Shown here: piece after piece, positions 8,439 to 17,611 of the stretch
How the letters are laid out: each line of letters starts with the position of its first letter
Numbering within the stretch: position 1 is the first letter of the stretch
Assembly: GCA_013204585.1 (NCBI GenBank)
Contig: JABMNL010000013.1
Span: 1-53,454 of the forward strand
Origin: SAR202 cluster bacterium
GTDB taxonomy: Bacteria; Chloroflexota; Dehalococcoidia; Lucifugimonadales; UBA3495
DNA: 53,454 nucleotides
Direction: 5' to 3'
Program-made: the position numbers and the translations under genes
Notes under the pieces: model-generated
Seen by the model: the letters and a program-made list of their open reading frames with translations, nothing else
Told to the model about the DNA's origin: nothing
Databases searched by the model: none

Positions 8439-9263
8439 GTGACTTCTTCAAGCGGCCATGCCAAGGCCCGAAAGTCTCTCGGCCAACATTTTCTTTCAGA
8501 TGAAGAGACCGCTGAGCGTATTCTGGCGGCCGCCGAACTCTTGCCCGATGATTTAATCGTTGAGATTGGGCCGGGCCGTGGTGTCCTTACTCGTAAATTA
8601 GTCGAACGGGTGAGGCGGGTAGTGGCTGTAGAGTTGGATGGTCGTTTGGCGGCTGAACTTCCTTCACGCCTGGGATTCCCCGAGAATCTTACCTGCGTTG
8701 AGGCCGACGCTAGAGACGTTAATTTAGCTGAGCTAATCGCTCCAGAGACTTCCTACAAAGTGGTCGCAAACCTTCCTTATTACGCTGCTAACCCCATTGT
8801 CCGTCGTCTGCTGGAATCGCAGCCCAAGCCGGACGTGTTGGTGGTCATGGTGCAGCAGGAAGTGGCCAAGAACATGGCGGCCCAGCCTGGCGATATGGGA
8901 CTCTTGTCCGTTGCCACTCAGTTCTATGCCACGGCCAAAATGGTCTGCTCGGTGCCGCCTCAGTCATTCAAGCCGCCTCCCAAGGTCACTTCAGCCGTTT
9001 TGCGTTTGGACGTTAGGGCAGAACCGGCGGCTCAAGTTGATAGCGAGGAAGATTTTTTTAACGTGGTCCGTGCGGGTTTTGCCGCTCCTAGGAAGCAAAT
9101 TCGCAATTCGTTGAGCCACGGACTGGGAGTAGAACCTTCTGACGGCGGCCGGATACTTGAATTAGCGGGCATTGACGCCACCCGAAGGCCACAGACCCTG
9201 GATATTGCGGAATGGGCCAAGCTTTATCGTGCATGGGCTAGCGTAGATGGGAAGGAGAAATAA
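8439..9263 (+). CDS. rsmA: 16S rRNA (adenine(1518)-N6/adenine(1519)-N6)-dimethyltransferase
   Basis: Dimethylates two adjacent adenines near the 3' end of 16S rRNA during small-subunit maturation. 274 residues with the KsgA/RsmA N-terminus KSLGQHFLSD, the SAM-binding motif VEIGPGRGVLT at 41-51, the catalytic NLPY at 111-114 and the C-terminal substrate-binding domain (FAAPRKQIRNSL). The start is GTG at 8439 without a strong Shine-Dalgarno site. ispE starts only 3 bp after the stop, so the two are translationally coupled; lgt follows in the same direction. Confidence 0.95.
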   Translation: MTSSSGHAKARKSLGQHFLSDEETAERILAAAELLPDDLIVEIGPGRGVLTRKLVERVRRVVAVELDGRLAAELPSRLGFPENLTCVEADARDVNLAELIAPETSYKVVANLPYYAANPIVRRLLESQPKPDVLVVMVQQEVAKNMAAQPGDMGLLSVATQFYATAKMVCSVPPQSFKPPPKVTSAVLRLDVRAEPAAQVDSEEDFFNVVRAGFAAPRKQIRNSLSHGLGVEPSDGGRILELAGIDATRRPQTLDIAEWAKLYRAWASVDGKEK

Positions 9264-9266
9264 GCG

Positions 9267-10151
9267 TTGGAAATTCTGGCCTACGCCAAACTTAACCTGA
9301 CCTTTGAAGTATTGGATTGGCGCAGCGACGGGTTTCATCAGGTCACAACTATCATGCAGACAGTTGACCTGGCCGACGTGCTCCAAATTGAACCAGCCTC
9401 CAAACTCACGGTAGAGTGCGAATATCCGGATTTGGCAGGCAACCAAAATCTGGTCTGGAAAGCAGCCACCGAACTGGCTAAAGTCGGCCAGATTGAACCC
9501 AACGCTAAGATAACAATCGAAAAGCATATTCCGGTCGGTATGGGTCTAGGCGGCGGCAGCAGCGACGCCGCCGCAGCTTTGCTGGGCCTGAACCGTCTTT
9601 GGGGATTGGGACTCTCGGTGGATGAGTTAGCGTCCGTCGCTGCGGGACTGGGGTCCGATGTTTCGTTTTTCCTCTGGGGAGGCACTGCGCTGGCCCAAGG
9701 AAGGGGTGAACAGATTACCTTGCTGCCGCCGCTACCACCGTTGGCGGTGACCTTGGTGTTTCCAGACTTAGCCATCCCCAACAAAACAGCCACCATGTAC
9801 TCCAAATTGACAATGGCCCAGTTCAGTGATGGCGGCATTACCCGGCAGATGATTCAGCTACTGACAGCGGGGCAATTCGTTCGAGAGTCCGTAGCTGGCT
9901 TGGTGTTCAACGCCTTCTCCGAGGTCGCGGCCCAGTCTTACCCAGAGTTGGTGAAGATGAGTCGAGAGGTTGTAGAAGATGGTGGTCCCATCATGCATCT
10001 TTGTGGGGCCGGACCGGCGTTATTTACCCTACCGTCCAGCCAAGAACAGCACCAGAGAATTGTAGAAGTCTTGCAACCGCACAGCGCCGGGGTTTACCTT
10101 GTAAGCACGGTTTCACCGGACAAGACCGGCATAGGTTCATTGCTCAGTTAA
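9267..10151 (+). CDS. ispE: 4-diphosphocytidyl-2-C-methyl-D-erythritol kinase
   Basis: GHMP-family kinase of the non-mevalonate (MEP) isoprenoid pathway; phosphorylates the 2-hydroxyl of CDP-methylerythritol. 294 residues: Lys8 in AYAKLNL and Asp131 in GLGSDVSFF occupy the places of the catalytic pair, and the ATP loop GMGLGGGSSDAAAAL is at 91-105. TTG start with AAGGAG just upstream inside the end of rsmA. The neighbouring rsmA-ispE pairing is common in bacteria. The stop codon sits inside a threefold tandem repeat. Confidence 0.95.
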   Translation: MEILAYAKLNLTFEVLDWRSDGFHQVTTIMQTVDLADVLQIEPASKLTVECEYPDLAGNQNLVWKAATELAKVGQIEPNAKITIEKHIPVGMGLGGGSSDAAAALLGLNRLWGLGLSVDELASVAAGLGSDVSFFLWGGTALAQGRGEQITLLPPLPPLAVTLVFPDLAIPNKTATMYSKLTMAQFSDGGITRQMIQLLTAGQFVRESVAGLVFNAFSEVAAQSYPELVKMSREVVEDGGPIMHLCGAGPALFTLPSSQEQHQRIVEVLQPHSAGVYLVSTVSPDKTGIGSLLS

Positions 10152-10184
10152 CACGGCCCAGTTAAAACGGCCAGTTAAAACGGC
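10145..10184. repeat. Triple 13-14-bp tandem repeat covering the ispE stop codon
   Basis: CAGTTAACACGGCC (10145-10158), CAGTTAAAACGGC (10159-10171) and CAGTTAAAACGGC (10172-10184), followed by seven T. The first copy contains the ispE stop TAA. No strong hairpin forms, so it is not a standard terminator despite the T-run. Confidence 0.85.
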
Positions 10185-10229
10185 TTTTTTTGGCAAAGAT
10201 TTAATTCTGATACGGCAAAGGTTCTACCG

Positions 10230-11117
10230 ATGGGCGATCTGGCCAGCATTTCTATCGGCATAAATCCCAACCTGATTGACGCAGGGAGATTTATCCTATC
10301 TTGGCACGGCGTGATGACCTTCGTTGCAGTGGCGACTGCGGTTTATTTAATCGCTCGTTGGGGCGGCAGAGAAGGAATGGACGTGGATTCCATTTACTCC
10401 GTTGCGGTGTGGGCCATCATCGGCGGAGTGATTGGCGCGAGAGCACTGCATGTTATCGACTTTTGGGATTCCGGGCTTGGTGGCTTGGCCGACGTGGGAT
10501 ATAAAGATTACCCGGGGCAAATACTCCAAGTCTGGTCGGGCGGCATCGCGATTTACGGTGCCCTGATTGGCGGTTGGGTGGGCGGCGCGGCCTACATTTC
10601 GATTAGGAATTCCGACTGGTTCTTGAACCTGTGGGAGAAATACTTCCGCTTCATGGGAGAGGCTAACCGGGCGAATCTGCCGGGGCTTGGCCGCTTGGCC
10701 GACATCTCAGCGCCCGCAATTTTGCTCGGTATGGCAATTGGCCGTGTCGGCGACATCATCAACGGCGAACACTTCTCGAAATTAACTGACCTACCTTGGG
10801 GCGTCATCTACACTCATGCCAACAGCCCCGGAATAAACATGCCGCCGGTTCATCCGGCTGTTGCCTACGAATTAATCTTCGACCTGGTCTTGATGGCCGT
10901 CATTTGGCCGCTACGCGACCGGCTGCGTCCCAACGGCATGTTCTTCGCCTTGTTTCTGGGAGCCTACTCCATCGGCCGGTTCTTCCTCAGCTTCTTGAGG
11001 GTGGAGGCTCAGGAATACTTCGGCGTGTTGAACGAGGCGCAAGTCGTCGCGTTAATCGTCGTAATAATCACGGTGCCCCTACTGGTCTGGAAAGCCCAAT
11101 TGGTAAAGCCTACCTAA
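10230..11117 (+). CDS. lgt: Prolipoprotein diacylglyceryl transferase
   Basis: Integral membrane enzyme that moves a diacylglyceryl group from phosphatidylglycerol to the lipobox cysteine of prelipoproteins, the first lipoprotein-maturation step. 295 residues, about seven hydrophobic segments. Family signatures: VIGARALHVIDF, GGIAIYGALIGG, the GRVGDIINGEHF block that corresponds to the essential Lgt signature (G-R-x-G-[DN]-x-x-N-x-E), and VHPAVAYE. The ATG at 10230 follows AAAGG. A probable substrate within the window is the peptide receptor at 49809, which has a lipobox. Confidence 0.94.
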   Translation: MGDLASISIGINPNLIDAGRFILSWHGVMTFVAVATAVYLIARWGGREGMDVDSIYSVAVWAIIGGVIGARALHVIDFWDSGLGGLADVGYKDYPGQILQVWSGGIAIYGALIGGWVGGAAYISIRNSDWFLNLWEKYFRFMGEANRANLPGLGRLADISAPAILLGMAIGRVGDIINGEHFSKLTDLPWGVIYTHANSPGINMPPVHPAVAYELIFDLVLMAVIWPLRDRLRPNGMFFALFLGAYSIGRFFLSFLRVEAQEYFGVLNEAQVVALIVVIITVPLLVWKAQLVKPT

Positions 11118-11191
11118 CAACCAGGTGGGAGGAGTTCTGGGAGTTTGCAGGGGGCGGGAGAATAGTTCTCGGCAGGAAGTGCTAGGAAGGG

Positions 11192-12883
11192 CTATCCCTG
11201 AGACGGTCGAAAGTCCAATAACCTCAGGGCAATGGCCCCTTTTCCCCTGAATGAGTCTTTGGTGACCGTAAAGGCCAAATCGACGTATTCAGTCTTGGGC
11301 TTCCACTTGGCACCCTGATTAAAGGCTAGCGCCGTGAACTGAGCGCCGCTCATTTCTACCCTCAGTCTCAAGTGTTGTTGTTCTCGGCCCATGTGGGCAA
11401 ATTCCAACACCTTTGCGCCCATACTGGCGAATACTGGCCGGACATTGTTGGGGCCAAATGGCTCCAGGTCGTCAATCCAGCGGACTGCTACGGCGTCCAT
11501 TTCGGCCAAATCGATGACTGAATCTATCTCGATGGTGCGTTCGAGGCCCTGGTGCTCTCCTGGTTGGGCGCTGAAAGCCTCCAGACGTGATTTAAGCTGG
11601 GGGATGTCGCTGGTGGCGATTGTGAGGCCCGCAGCTTGAGAATGGCCACCAAATCGCACGAGAATGTCTTCGCAGGACTCCATCGCGGCTACGATGTTAA
11701 ATTCAGGGATGCTGCGACCACTGGCCACGCTGAATTCCCCTTCCACAGCTATCACCACCGCAGGACGCCGGTATTTGTCTACCAGACGGCCAGCGATTAG
11801 TCCGGCCACGCCTCTGGGGAAATCTTCATCCGAAATCACGATTAACGATGGCAGCTCGTCCCAGTCCTCGACCTGTTGTTTAGCGTTGGCATAAGCCTCT
11901 TCGGTCACCGCTCGGCGTTCCAGGTTCAGCGATTCCAGCTTGTGGGTTAGAGCGGCCGCCTCTTCTGGTGACTCGGTGGTCAGCAACTTGAAGCTATCCA
12001 TGGGGTCGCCCATGCGCCCTGCCGAGTTCAGCCTGGGTGAAATCTGAAAGGATACGGTCTCGGCGGTAATCTCATCGGGGTCAACCCTGGCAGAACTATA
12101 CAAAGCACGCAGTCCGGGGCGGCGAGTGTTGGCCATTTCCCGTAGGCCCTCTTTCACCAGGTAACGGTTCTCGTCCAGCATCGGCACTAGGTCGGCGATG
12201 GTCCCCAGGGCCGCCAGCTCAAGCAGACTGGGGTCCCACGGCTGTCCGTAGAACTCGAACAAACCCTGGATTAACTTGAACCCAAGACCGGCGCCGCACA
12301 GGTCGAAAAATGGGTAGTTACCGCCGGGGACTTTTGGATTCAACGAAGCCACTGCGTTTGGAACCCCGTTGTGGGGCAAGTGATGGTCGGTGATGATGAC
12401 ATCGATGCCGATGGACTTGGCGTAGTCGACTTCATCAAATGCAGTGATACCGCAGTCCACGGTGACAATCAGGGTCACTCCTTGGGCAAACAAGGTGTCT
12501 ATTGCAGCGTTGGACAGGCCGTGGCCTTCATCAACGCGGTGGGGCAGGTATGGGGTGACCTTGACTCCCAGGGAAGTTAGGCCTTCGGAGATGATGGCCG
12601 TGCCAGTAATGCCGTCTACGTCAAAATCTCCGAAAACTCCCACGTGCTCTTTGGCATTGACCGCCGCATACAGCCGCTTTAGAGCGGTATCCATGCCGGC
12701 AATACGCAATGGGTCGTAGGGTAGTCGGTGGGGTGGGTCTAGTAGTGTGTTCAGCTTATCGAGGGTATCAATGCCCCGCTTGACCAGCACCTGGGCAATG
12801 GCCGATGGAACGTGCCCGGATAGGCCGTTGGCGGCCATCGCCGACGGCATCGTCCACGGTCGCTCGGCACCGATACTCGTCAA
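11192..12883 (-). CDS. recJ: Single-stranded-DNA-specific exonuclease RecJ
   Basis: 5'-3' ssDNA exonuclease used in recombination and repair. 563 residues: the DHH phosphoesterase core with GDFDVDG at 85-91, VDCGI at 142-146 and the name-giving DHH at 166-168, followed by DHHA1 (with GRSIPEFNIVAAME and FGGHSQAAG) and the RecJ OB domain. The TTG start at 12883 is 4 bp past the fabF stop, so the two are likely cotranscribed; ATG codons a little downstream are possible alternatives. It ends convergent with lgt, 74 bp apart, with no obvious terminator. Confidence 0.94.
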   Translation of the reverse strand: MTSIGAERPWTMPSAMAANGLSGHVPSAIAQVLVKRGIDTLDKLNTLLDPPHRLPYDPLRIAGMDTALKRLYAAVNAKEHVGVFGDFDVDGITGTAIISEGLTSLGVKVTPYLPHRVDEGHGLSNAAIDTLFAQGVTLIVTVDCGITAFDEVDYAKSIGIDVIITDHHLPHNGVPNAVASLNPKVPGGNYPFFDLCGAGLGFKLIQGLFEFYGQPWDPSLLELAALGTIADLVPMLDENRYLVKEGLREMANTRRPGLRALYSSARVDPDEITAETVSFQISPRLNSAGRMGDPMDSFKLLTTESPEEAAALTHKLESLNLERRAVTEEAYANAKQQVEDWDELPSLIVISDEDFPRGVAGLIAGRLVDKYRRPAVVIAVEGEFSVASGRSIPEFNIVAAMESCEDILVRFGGHSQAAGLTIATSDIPQLKSRLEAFSAQPGEHQGLERTIEIDSVIDLAEMDAVAVRWIDDLEPFGPNNVRPVFASMGAKVLEFAHMGREQQHLRLRVEMSGAQFTALAFNQGAKWKPKTEYVDLAFTVTKDSFRGKGAIALRLLDFRPSQG

Positions 12884-12887
12884 CTGT

Positions 12888-14141
12888 TTAACGGGCCAGG
12901 TCGGGTTTTCCGAATACCAATACCGAGTTGTGGCCGCCGAACCCGAAGGAGTTGCTCATGGTGATGTTGAGTTCTTTGGACACGGCAATGTTGGGCGTGT
13001 AGTCCAAGTCGCAATCCGGGTCTGGTTCGGACAAATTAATGGTGGGCGGTATCAAGCTATGTTTCATTGCCATGATGCAGATACATGCTTCTAAAGCGCC
13101 GCCGGAACCTAAGAGATGGCCGGTCATGGACTTGCTGGAACTAATGGGCACTCTGTAGGCGTCTTCGCCGAGGGCAACTTTGATTGCCATGGTCTCGTGG
13201 CGGTCGTTGAGAGGAGTAGAGGTGCCGTGAGCGTTTATGTAATCAACCTCAGACGTATCGACGCCTGCCTCTTTCAATGCCTTGGTCATCGCCTTGGCAG
13301 CGCTCTCGCCAGTCGCCAAGGGTTCCGTTATATGGTGAGCGTCGGAAGTGGCAGCATAGCCCCTAATTTCCGCCAACGGGGTAACGCCTCTCCGCTTGGC
13401 ACTCTCTTCACTTTCCAAGACCAACACCGCCGAGCCTTCGCCCATGACAAAGCCGTCGCGCTGAACGTCGAACGGACGGCTGGCCTTGCTGGGATCTTCG
13501 TTGAACCGGGAAAGCGCCCTTAGAGCATTGAACCCAGCTACCGCGACGGGAACAAGGGGGGCTTCGCTGCCTCCAGCCAGAACGATATCTTCTTGGCCAC
13601 GGCGAATCATAGCCCAACCCTGGCCCAAGGCGTCGGCGCCGCTGGAGCAGGATGAGACCGTGCAGTAGTTGGCCCCCATGGAGCCAGTGACCATGGAGAC
13701 CTGGGCCGACGCCATGTCGCCCAACATCATGGGTATGAGGAATGGGCTAACCCGCTTGGGGCCTCGCTCAAGGAGTATCTCGTGTTGTGCGGAGAGGGTG
13801 CTAATACCGCCGATGCCGCTGCCAATAATTACGCCGACACGGTATGGGTCGACGCTGCCAGGCTCTAACCCTGCTTGTTTGCAGGCTTGTTGGGCGGCCA
13901 CGGCGGCGAACTGAGCGAAGCGGTCCATCCGGCGGGCGTCTTTGCGTTCGAGGTAATTCTCGGGGTCAAAACCTCTGACCTCGGCGGCGAAATGGGTGTC
14001 GAAACCTTCAGTGTCGAAAGAGGTGATAAAGTCCACGCCGGAACGTCCGTTAACTATGCCATCCCAGGTTGTTTTTACGTCCAGTCCAAGGGGGCTCACG
14101 ATCCCTATTCCGGTGACCAGAACCCGGTGCTCTCGACTCAT
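12888..14141 (-). CDS. fabF: 3-oxoacyl-[acyl-carrier-protein] synthase II (first copy)
   Basis: Condensing enzyme of type II fatty-acid synthesis: joins malonyl-ACP to a growing acyl-ACP. 417 residues; the catalytic Cys165 (in VSSCSSGADAL), His305 (NAHGTSTPLND), Lys337 and His342 (KSMTGHLLG) and the gating GFGGHN loop near the end are all present. The ATG at 14141 follows GGGGA. recJ follows 4 bp downstream. The upstream gap contains two CCCAGTTAT copies (14177-14185 and 14194-14202) and a small hairpin (14192-14207). A second, more divergent KAS lies at 20057-21307. Confidence 0.95.
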   Translation of the reverse strand: MSREHRVLVTGIGIVSPLGLDVKTTWDGIVNGRSGVDFITSFDTEGFDTHFAAEVRGFDPENYLERKDARRMDRFAQFAAVAAQQACKQAGLEPGSVDPYRVGVIIGSGIGGISTLSAQHEILLERGPKRVSPFLIPMMLGDMASAQVSMVTGSMGANYCTVSSCSSGADALGQGWAMIRRGQEDIVLAGGSEAPLVPVAVAGFNALRALSRFNEDPSKASRPFDVQRDGFVMGEGSAVLVLESEESAKRRGVTPLAEIRGYAATSDAHHITEPLATGESAAKAMTKALKEAGVDTSEVDYINAHGTSTPLNDRHETMAIKVALGEDAYRVPISSSKSMTGHLLGSGGALEACICIMAMKHSLIPPTINLSEPDPDCDLDYTPNIAVSKELNITMSNSFGFGGHNSVLVFGKPDLAR

Positions 14142-14276
14142 ATCTTCCCCAACCCGTTCACTACTAATTAATAAAACCCAGTTATATGTAAGGCCCAGTT
14201 ATGGGCCAACACAAATCATAAATTGACGTTGCTGACCCAAGACTGGGCCTCAAGAAAAAGGACTGCTGCGGGAACG

Positions 14277-16061
14277 CTATTTTTTGGCGGAACCGCGCTT
14301 GGCAGAAACCATCACCGTCTCATCGATAAGGTCGGTGAGTTCTGTTATCCGTCCCGATATGTTCGTCGCCAGTTCTTGGTTACCGGCTGGCCCGGTCAAC
14401 TGCTTTAGCGATTCAGACAATTCACTAATCCGATTGCCAATCGAATCGGCAGCCTCTTTCCTGGCGTTGGCCAAGGGTTGAGACACTGAACGTATTTGGT
14501 CAACCAAATCATTGACCCGTTGCGGTATGTTCTCGCTGAAATCACGACCGGCGACTGTAACGGACTCCGACCAAGTTCGTAGCGAGTCGGTGGCTTCATT
14601 CAGTCGGGCTGCCAGCGTGTCGCCTAAGTCTTTGCTCGATGATGCCAAGCGCAGCTTATAGTTCCGGAGAATCCGGAAAACCCGCCGATAAACATCGTCC
14701 ACCGGATTTAGCTTGGCCGAGTACCTATCGAAAATGTCCCGGCTTTCCTGCATGGTCCAACGGGAGTCCTGATGGACAAATTGGCGACCGGTATACAACT
14801 GGTAAGGACGCATCTTGCCTTCAGCTAAGATGTCTCCGTTCTCATCCAGCGGGACCAATGTGTCCCAGTTGGACGTTGCGGGCAATGGAGTCAGGAAATT
14901 AGCCGTTTGATACTTGCTGACCTTGGTTACCCAGTCGGCTAAGTCCATGATGCTCTGTTCGGTGTCGTAGGGCAGACCGATGATGGTCATGGCGACCACA
15001 GTGAATCCCTCTTTATTGAGGAAGTCCAAGTCCTTATGCATCTGACCCGGTTCTTGCCGCTTATTTACTGCAATCAGATTTTCTGCATTGTCCGACTCCA
15101 CGCCGACGTAGACCATGTTGATGTTGGCTGCTTGCATGGCGGCTGCCAATACCGGATCCTGGCCAACTTCAGCCCGAACCTGACAAATCATGTTCATGCC
15201 GTCTGAGTGACCCTTCCAGCCCTGCATTCGGGCCAGGCGTTCGTCGCGGAACTTAGTGGCTCGTAGAGGCGGCGCATGGAGGTCATCGGAAATGAACACC
15301 TGGAACGCGCCGTTTCTCCCGGTATGAATCAGGCCGTCGGCGGCCAACTGGTGTAGTTGCGCCAGCCGCTTGAATTCGGTCTCTCGGGAAATCATCCGGT
15401 AGCCGAGGAACTGTTGGATAACTTGACAGTAGGTGCAGTTTTCTGTGCAGCCTCTGATGGTCTCCAGAACTCCACCGGCCATCGGGTTGTCTGAGTTAAG
15501 GTCTTTAATCGATAGAAAATCAGGCAGTTCCACAAAGTCGGGACTGACCAGGCCTTTGCGGTTGGTCTGGACGATGCCACCGTCTTTGCGGTAGCTGATG
15601 CCTGGGATTTTGTTCAGATACTGGTCGCGGTCGCTGCCACGGTGCTCCAGAAGCACATCGGACAACTGGCCAATAATATCTTCGCCTTCGCGTTGGACTA
15701 CGACGTCGAAGTCGCCGTAGTCGAATGCTTCCTTGGCGAGGGGGCTCATCTGAGGGCCGCCGCCAATGGTTATGATGTTCGGGTGGAATTGCTTGGCCAA
15801 TCGGGCAATCTGATACCCACGGGGCGCCTCATTGATGAGGGCCGTGACCATGAAAATATCGACGCCTTCCAGGTCTTTGTCGGGATCCATGAGCCCAGAG
15901 CGGTCTTCAAACCAAATCTCCCGCTCGTAGATATTGGGGCCTTCCCACTGGGCCAACGCTCCCGAAAGGAAGAGCATTCCCTGCCTGGGTATGGCTACAT
16001 ACTCAAAATTTCCGCCGACTGACGCCGGTTGAAACAGCACCACTCGTTTTATTCGTGACAT
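14277..16061 (-). CDS. B12-binding-domain-type radical SAM protein with long helical C-terminal tail
   Basis: 594 residues from the ATG at 16061, chosen because AGGAG lies six bases before it; the frame runs on to 16109 without support. The N-terminal ~160 residues have the look of the cobalamin-binding domain of this superfamily (IITIGGGPQMSPLAKEA), although no DxHxxG base-off motif is seen. The radical SAM cluster motif is RGCTENCTYCQ with Cys205, Cys209 and Cys212. The last ~125 residues (from about NYKLRLASSSK) are a run of charged amphipathic helices with apolipoprotein- or coiled-coil-like spacing and a basic tail (SAKRGSAKK), not part of the usual enzyme. Relatives act on lipids, pigments and other metabolites; the substrate here is unknown. 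It is followed by fabF on the same strand, 135 bp away. Confidence 0.8.
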   Translation of the reverse strand: MSRIKRVVLFQPASVGGNFEYVAIPRQGMLFLSGALAQWEGPNIYEREIWFEDRSGLMDPDKDLEGVDIFMVTALINEAPRGYQIARLAKQFHPNIITIGGGPQMSPLAKEAFDYGDFDVVVQREGEDIIGQLSDVLLEHRGSDRDQYLNKIPGISYRKDGGIVQTNRKGLVSPDFVELPDFLSIKDLNSDNPMAGGVLETIRGCTENCTYCQVIQQFLGYRMISRETEFKRLAQLHQLAADGLIHTGRNGAFQVFISDDLHAPPLRATKFRDERLARMQGWKGHSDGMNMICQVRAEVGQDPVLAAAMQAANINMVYVGVESDNAENLIAVNKRQEPGQMHKDLDFLNKEGFTVVAMTIIGLPYDTEQSIMDLADWVTKVSKYQTANFLTPLPATSNWDTLVPLDENGDILAEGKMRPYQLYTGRQFVHQDSRWTMQESRDIFDRYSAKLNPVDDVYRRVFRILRNYKLRLASSSKDLGDTLAARLNEATDSLRTWSESVTVAGRDFSENIPQRVNDLVDQIRSVSQPLANARKEAADSIGNRISELSESLKQLTGPAGNQELATNISGRITELTDLIDETVMVSAKRGSAKK

Positions 16062-16456
16062 TTTTGCTCCTATCTCTGTGAAAACCTTAACGACGCTCGG
16101 CGCCGACAATTTGCCAGTTAAGTTGAACCCCTGCGAGGGTTTTATTAGGGTATTTATTTGGTGAATCTTGGCAGGCCTGAGGTAGATTCAGCGATACCCA
16201 ATACGCATTCGCGCATTATTATACAGGACAATCCAGCACGAGAATAACGTATTTTTGTACCTAGGACACCCGTTTTTAACCGTTTTTAGTGGGAGTTTGG
16301 TGCCGAATATTGCTCCGATTTCGCCAAAGTACGGCGGTCTGGACACGAACATCCCTTATTCTACGCCAGGTAAGACGAGTTGTCATAATCGACCCACGAA
16401 TTAGTTTTTTGTAAAGTGGCGGGGTAAGCCCGGAACTAATCGAAACGGTCCCAGAA
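16062..16456. other. Intergenic region between the LLM and radical SAM genes
   Basis: 395 bp between two codirectional minus-strand genes. It must hold the radical SAM promoter: the minus strand has TATAAT at 16223-16218 (read right to left) but no good -35 box. Two tandem 10-bp units, CCGTTTTTAA and CCGTTTTTAG, occupy 16270-16289. I see no RNA gene or small ORF worth calling. Confidence 0.4.
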
Positions 16457-17401
16457 CTACTGTCTGCGGAAATGGGGAATAAGTTCCTTGGCAATGGTCT
16501 CCAAATGCCGTTCCCGGTCTTCTCTGGGGCAACTGATGCTAAAGACGATATGGCGTGCGCCTGCGTCGATGTATTCCTGCAGTTGCTGAATGCAGTTCTC
16601 CACGGTTCCCAGCAGACAATACTTGCGGACAATATTTAGGAACTCGCCGCCGTAGAGGTAGCGGCCACCTAGTTGTTCGGCGGCCACTTCGGCAGCTTGT
16701 TGTTCAGTGGGATAGATGGCGATATACGGGAAATGGGCCCATTGGAAGTTGGACATGTCGCGCCCGGCGTCCTCGGCGAATTTATTAATTTTCACCACAC
16801 TGTCCCGGTATTTCTCGGGGTCGTAGAAGTAGGGCATCCATCCGTCGCCGAACTTGGCGGCCCGGGCCATGGCGGCATCCCGTCTACCTGAAACCCATAC
16901 TGGAGGGTTGGGCTGCTGGACAGGGGTTGGGTTAATCATTGCATTCGTCAATTGAAAATGCTGCCCAGAAAAAGTCACCCGCTCGCCAGTCCATAGCTTC
17001 CGCATCACTTCCAGGCATTCGTCGGTCCGTCGGCCTCGTTGGTTGACCTTGAGTCCTGCAGCCTCAAATTCGACTGGAAACTCGCCCCCGACGCCCACCC
17101 CCAGGGTTAATCGGCCGCCCGACGCCGCGTCCAGTGTGGCGGTCATCCGGGCCAGCATTAAGGGATGGTAAAAGGGAGTTAGGATGATGGAAGAAAGCAC
17201 ACGGAGCTTTTCTGACGCACCAGCGGCCACCGCCATGACCGGCAAGGTTGCGTGAGTAGGGCCGGGCGGGTCGCCGCGCATGAAGTGTTCGCCACACGAG
17301 AAATAGTCGTAGCCCAGTTCTTCCATCCAACGTGCCTGGCGGGCGGTCTCGCCAATGCCCAAAGCAAGTCCGGCGCCAAATTGCAGGTCCAGTTTTGCCA
17401 T
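16457..17401 (-). CDS. LLM-class (luciferase-like) F420-dependent oxidoreductase, first copy
   Basis: A 314-residue TIM-barrel oxidoreductase of the bacterial luciferase-like superfamily, which uses F420 or FMN. Family features: an N-terminal GAGLALGIGETARQARWMEELGYD segment in which the barrel begins, EHF around residue 39, the ASGGRLTLGVGVGGEFPVEFEAAG block typical of the subfamily, and a C-terminal GTVENCIQQLQEYIDAGA. The ATG at 17401 has GAGGGGAAC upstream. F420 use is inferred from the complete cof cluster 5 kb away on the other strand. Such proteins are strongly expanded in SAR202 and actinobacteria, where many act on recalcitrant or cyclic substrates; this one's substrate is unknown. 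Confidence 0.87.
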   Translation of the reverse strand: MAKLDLQFGAGLALGIGETARQARWMEELGYDYFSCGEHFMRGDPPGPTHATLPVMAVAAGASEKLRVLSSIILTPFYHPLMLARMTATLDAASGGRLTLGVGVGGEFPVEFEAAGLKVNQRGRRTDECLEVMRKLWTGERVTFSGQHFQLTNAMINPTPVQQPNPPVWVSGRRDAAMARAAKFGDGWMPYFYDPEKYRDSVVKINKFAEDAGRDMSNFQWAHFPYIAIYPTEQQAAEVAAEQLGGRYLYGGEFLNIVRKYCLLGTVENCIQQLQEYIDAGARHIVFSISCPREDRERHLETIAKELIPHFRRQ

Positions 17402-17611
17402 CAGTTCCCCTCAAGTTTTAGACTGCTTCGTTTAATTTGAGTCCAGGTTCCGCAAATGTTCAGCGGGTATTCTACTCCAGAGAGGCAGCGACCCCAACTG
17501 GAGGGTAATACCCTGCCTCGACATAGACCGCATTCCCTTGACATGTGAGGGCGCGTTTTGCGACTGTGTTGACTAGAAACGGTATGCTGGCGGATAGATT
17601 CGGCCAGCGGG

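Noticed and set aside
14192-14207. GGCCCA-GTTA-TGGGCC hairpin upstream of fabF
   Set aside because: Short stem without T-run; kept only as part of the duplication note.
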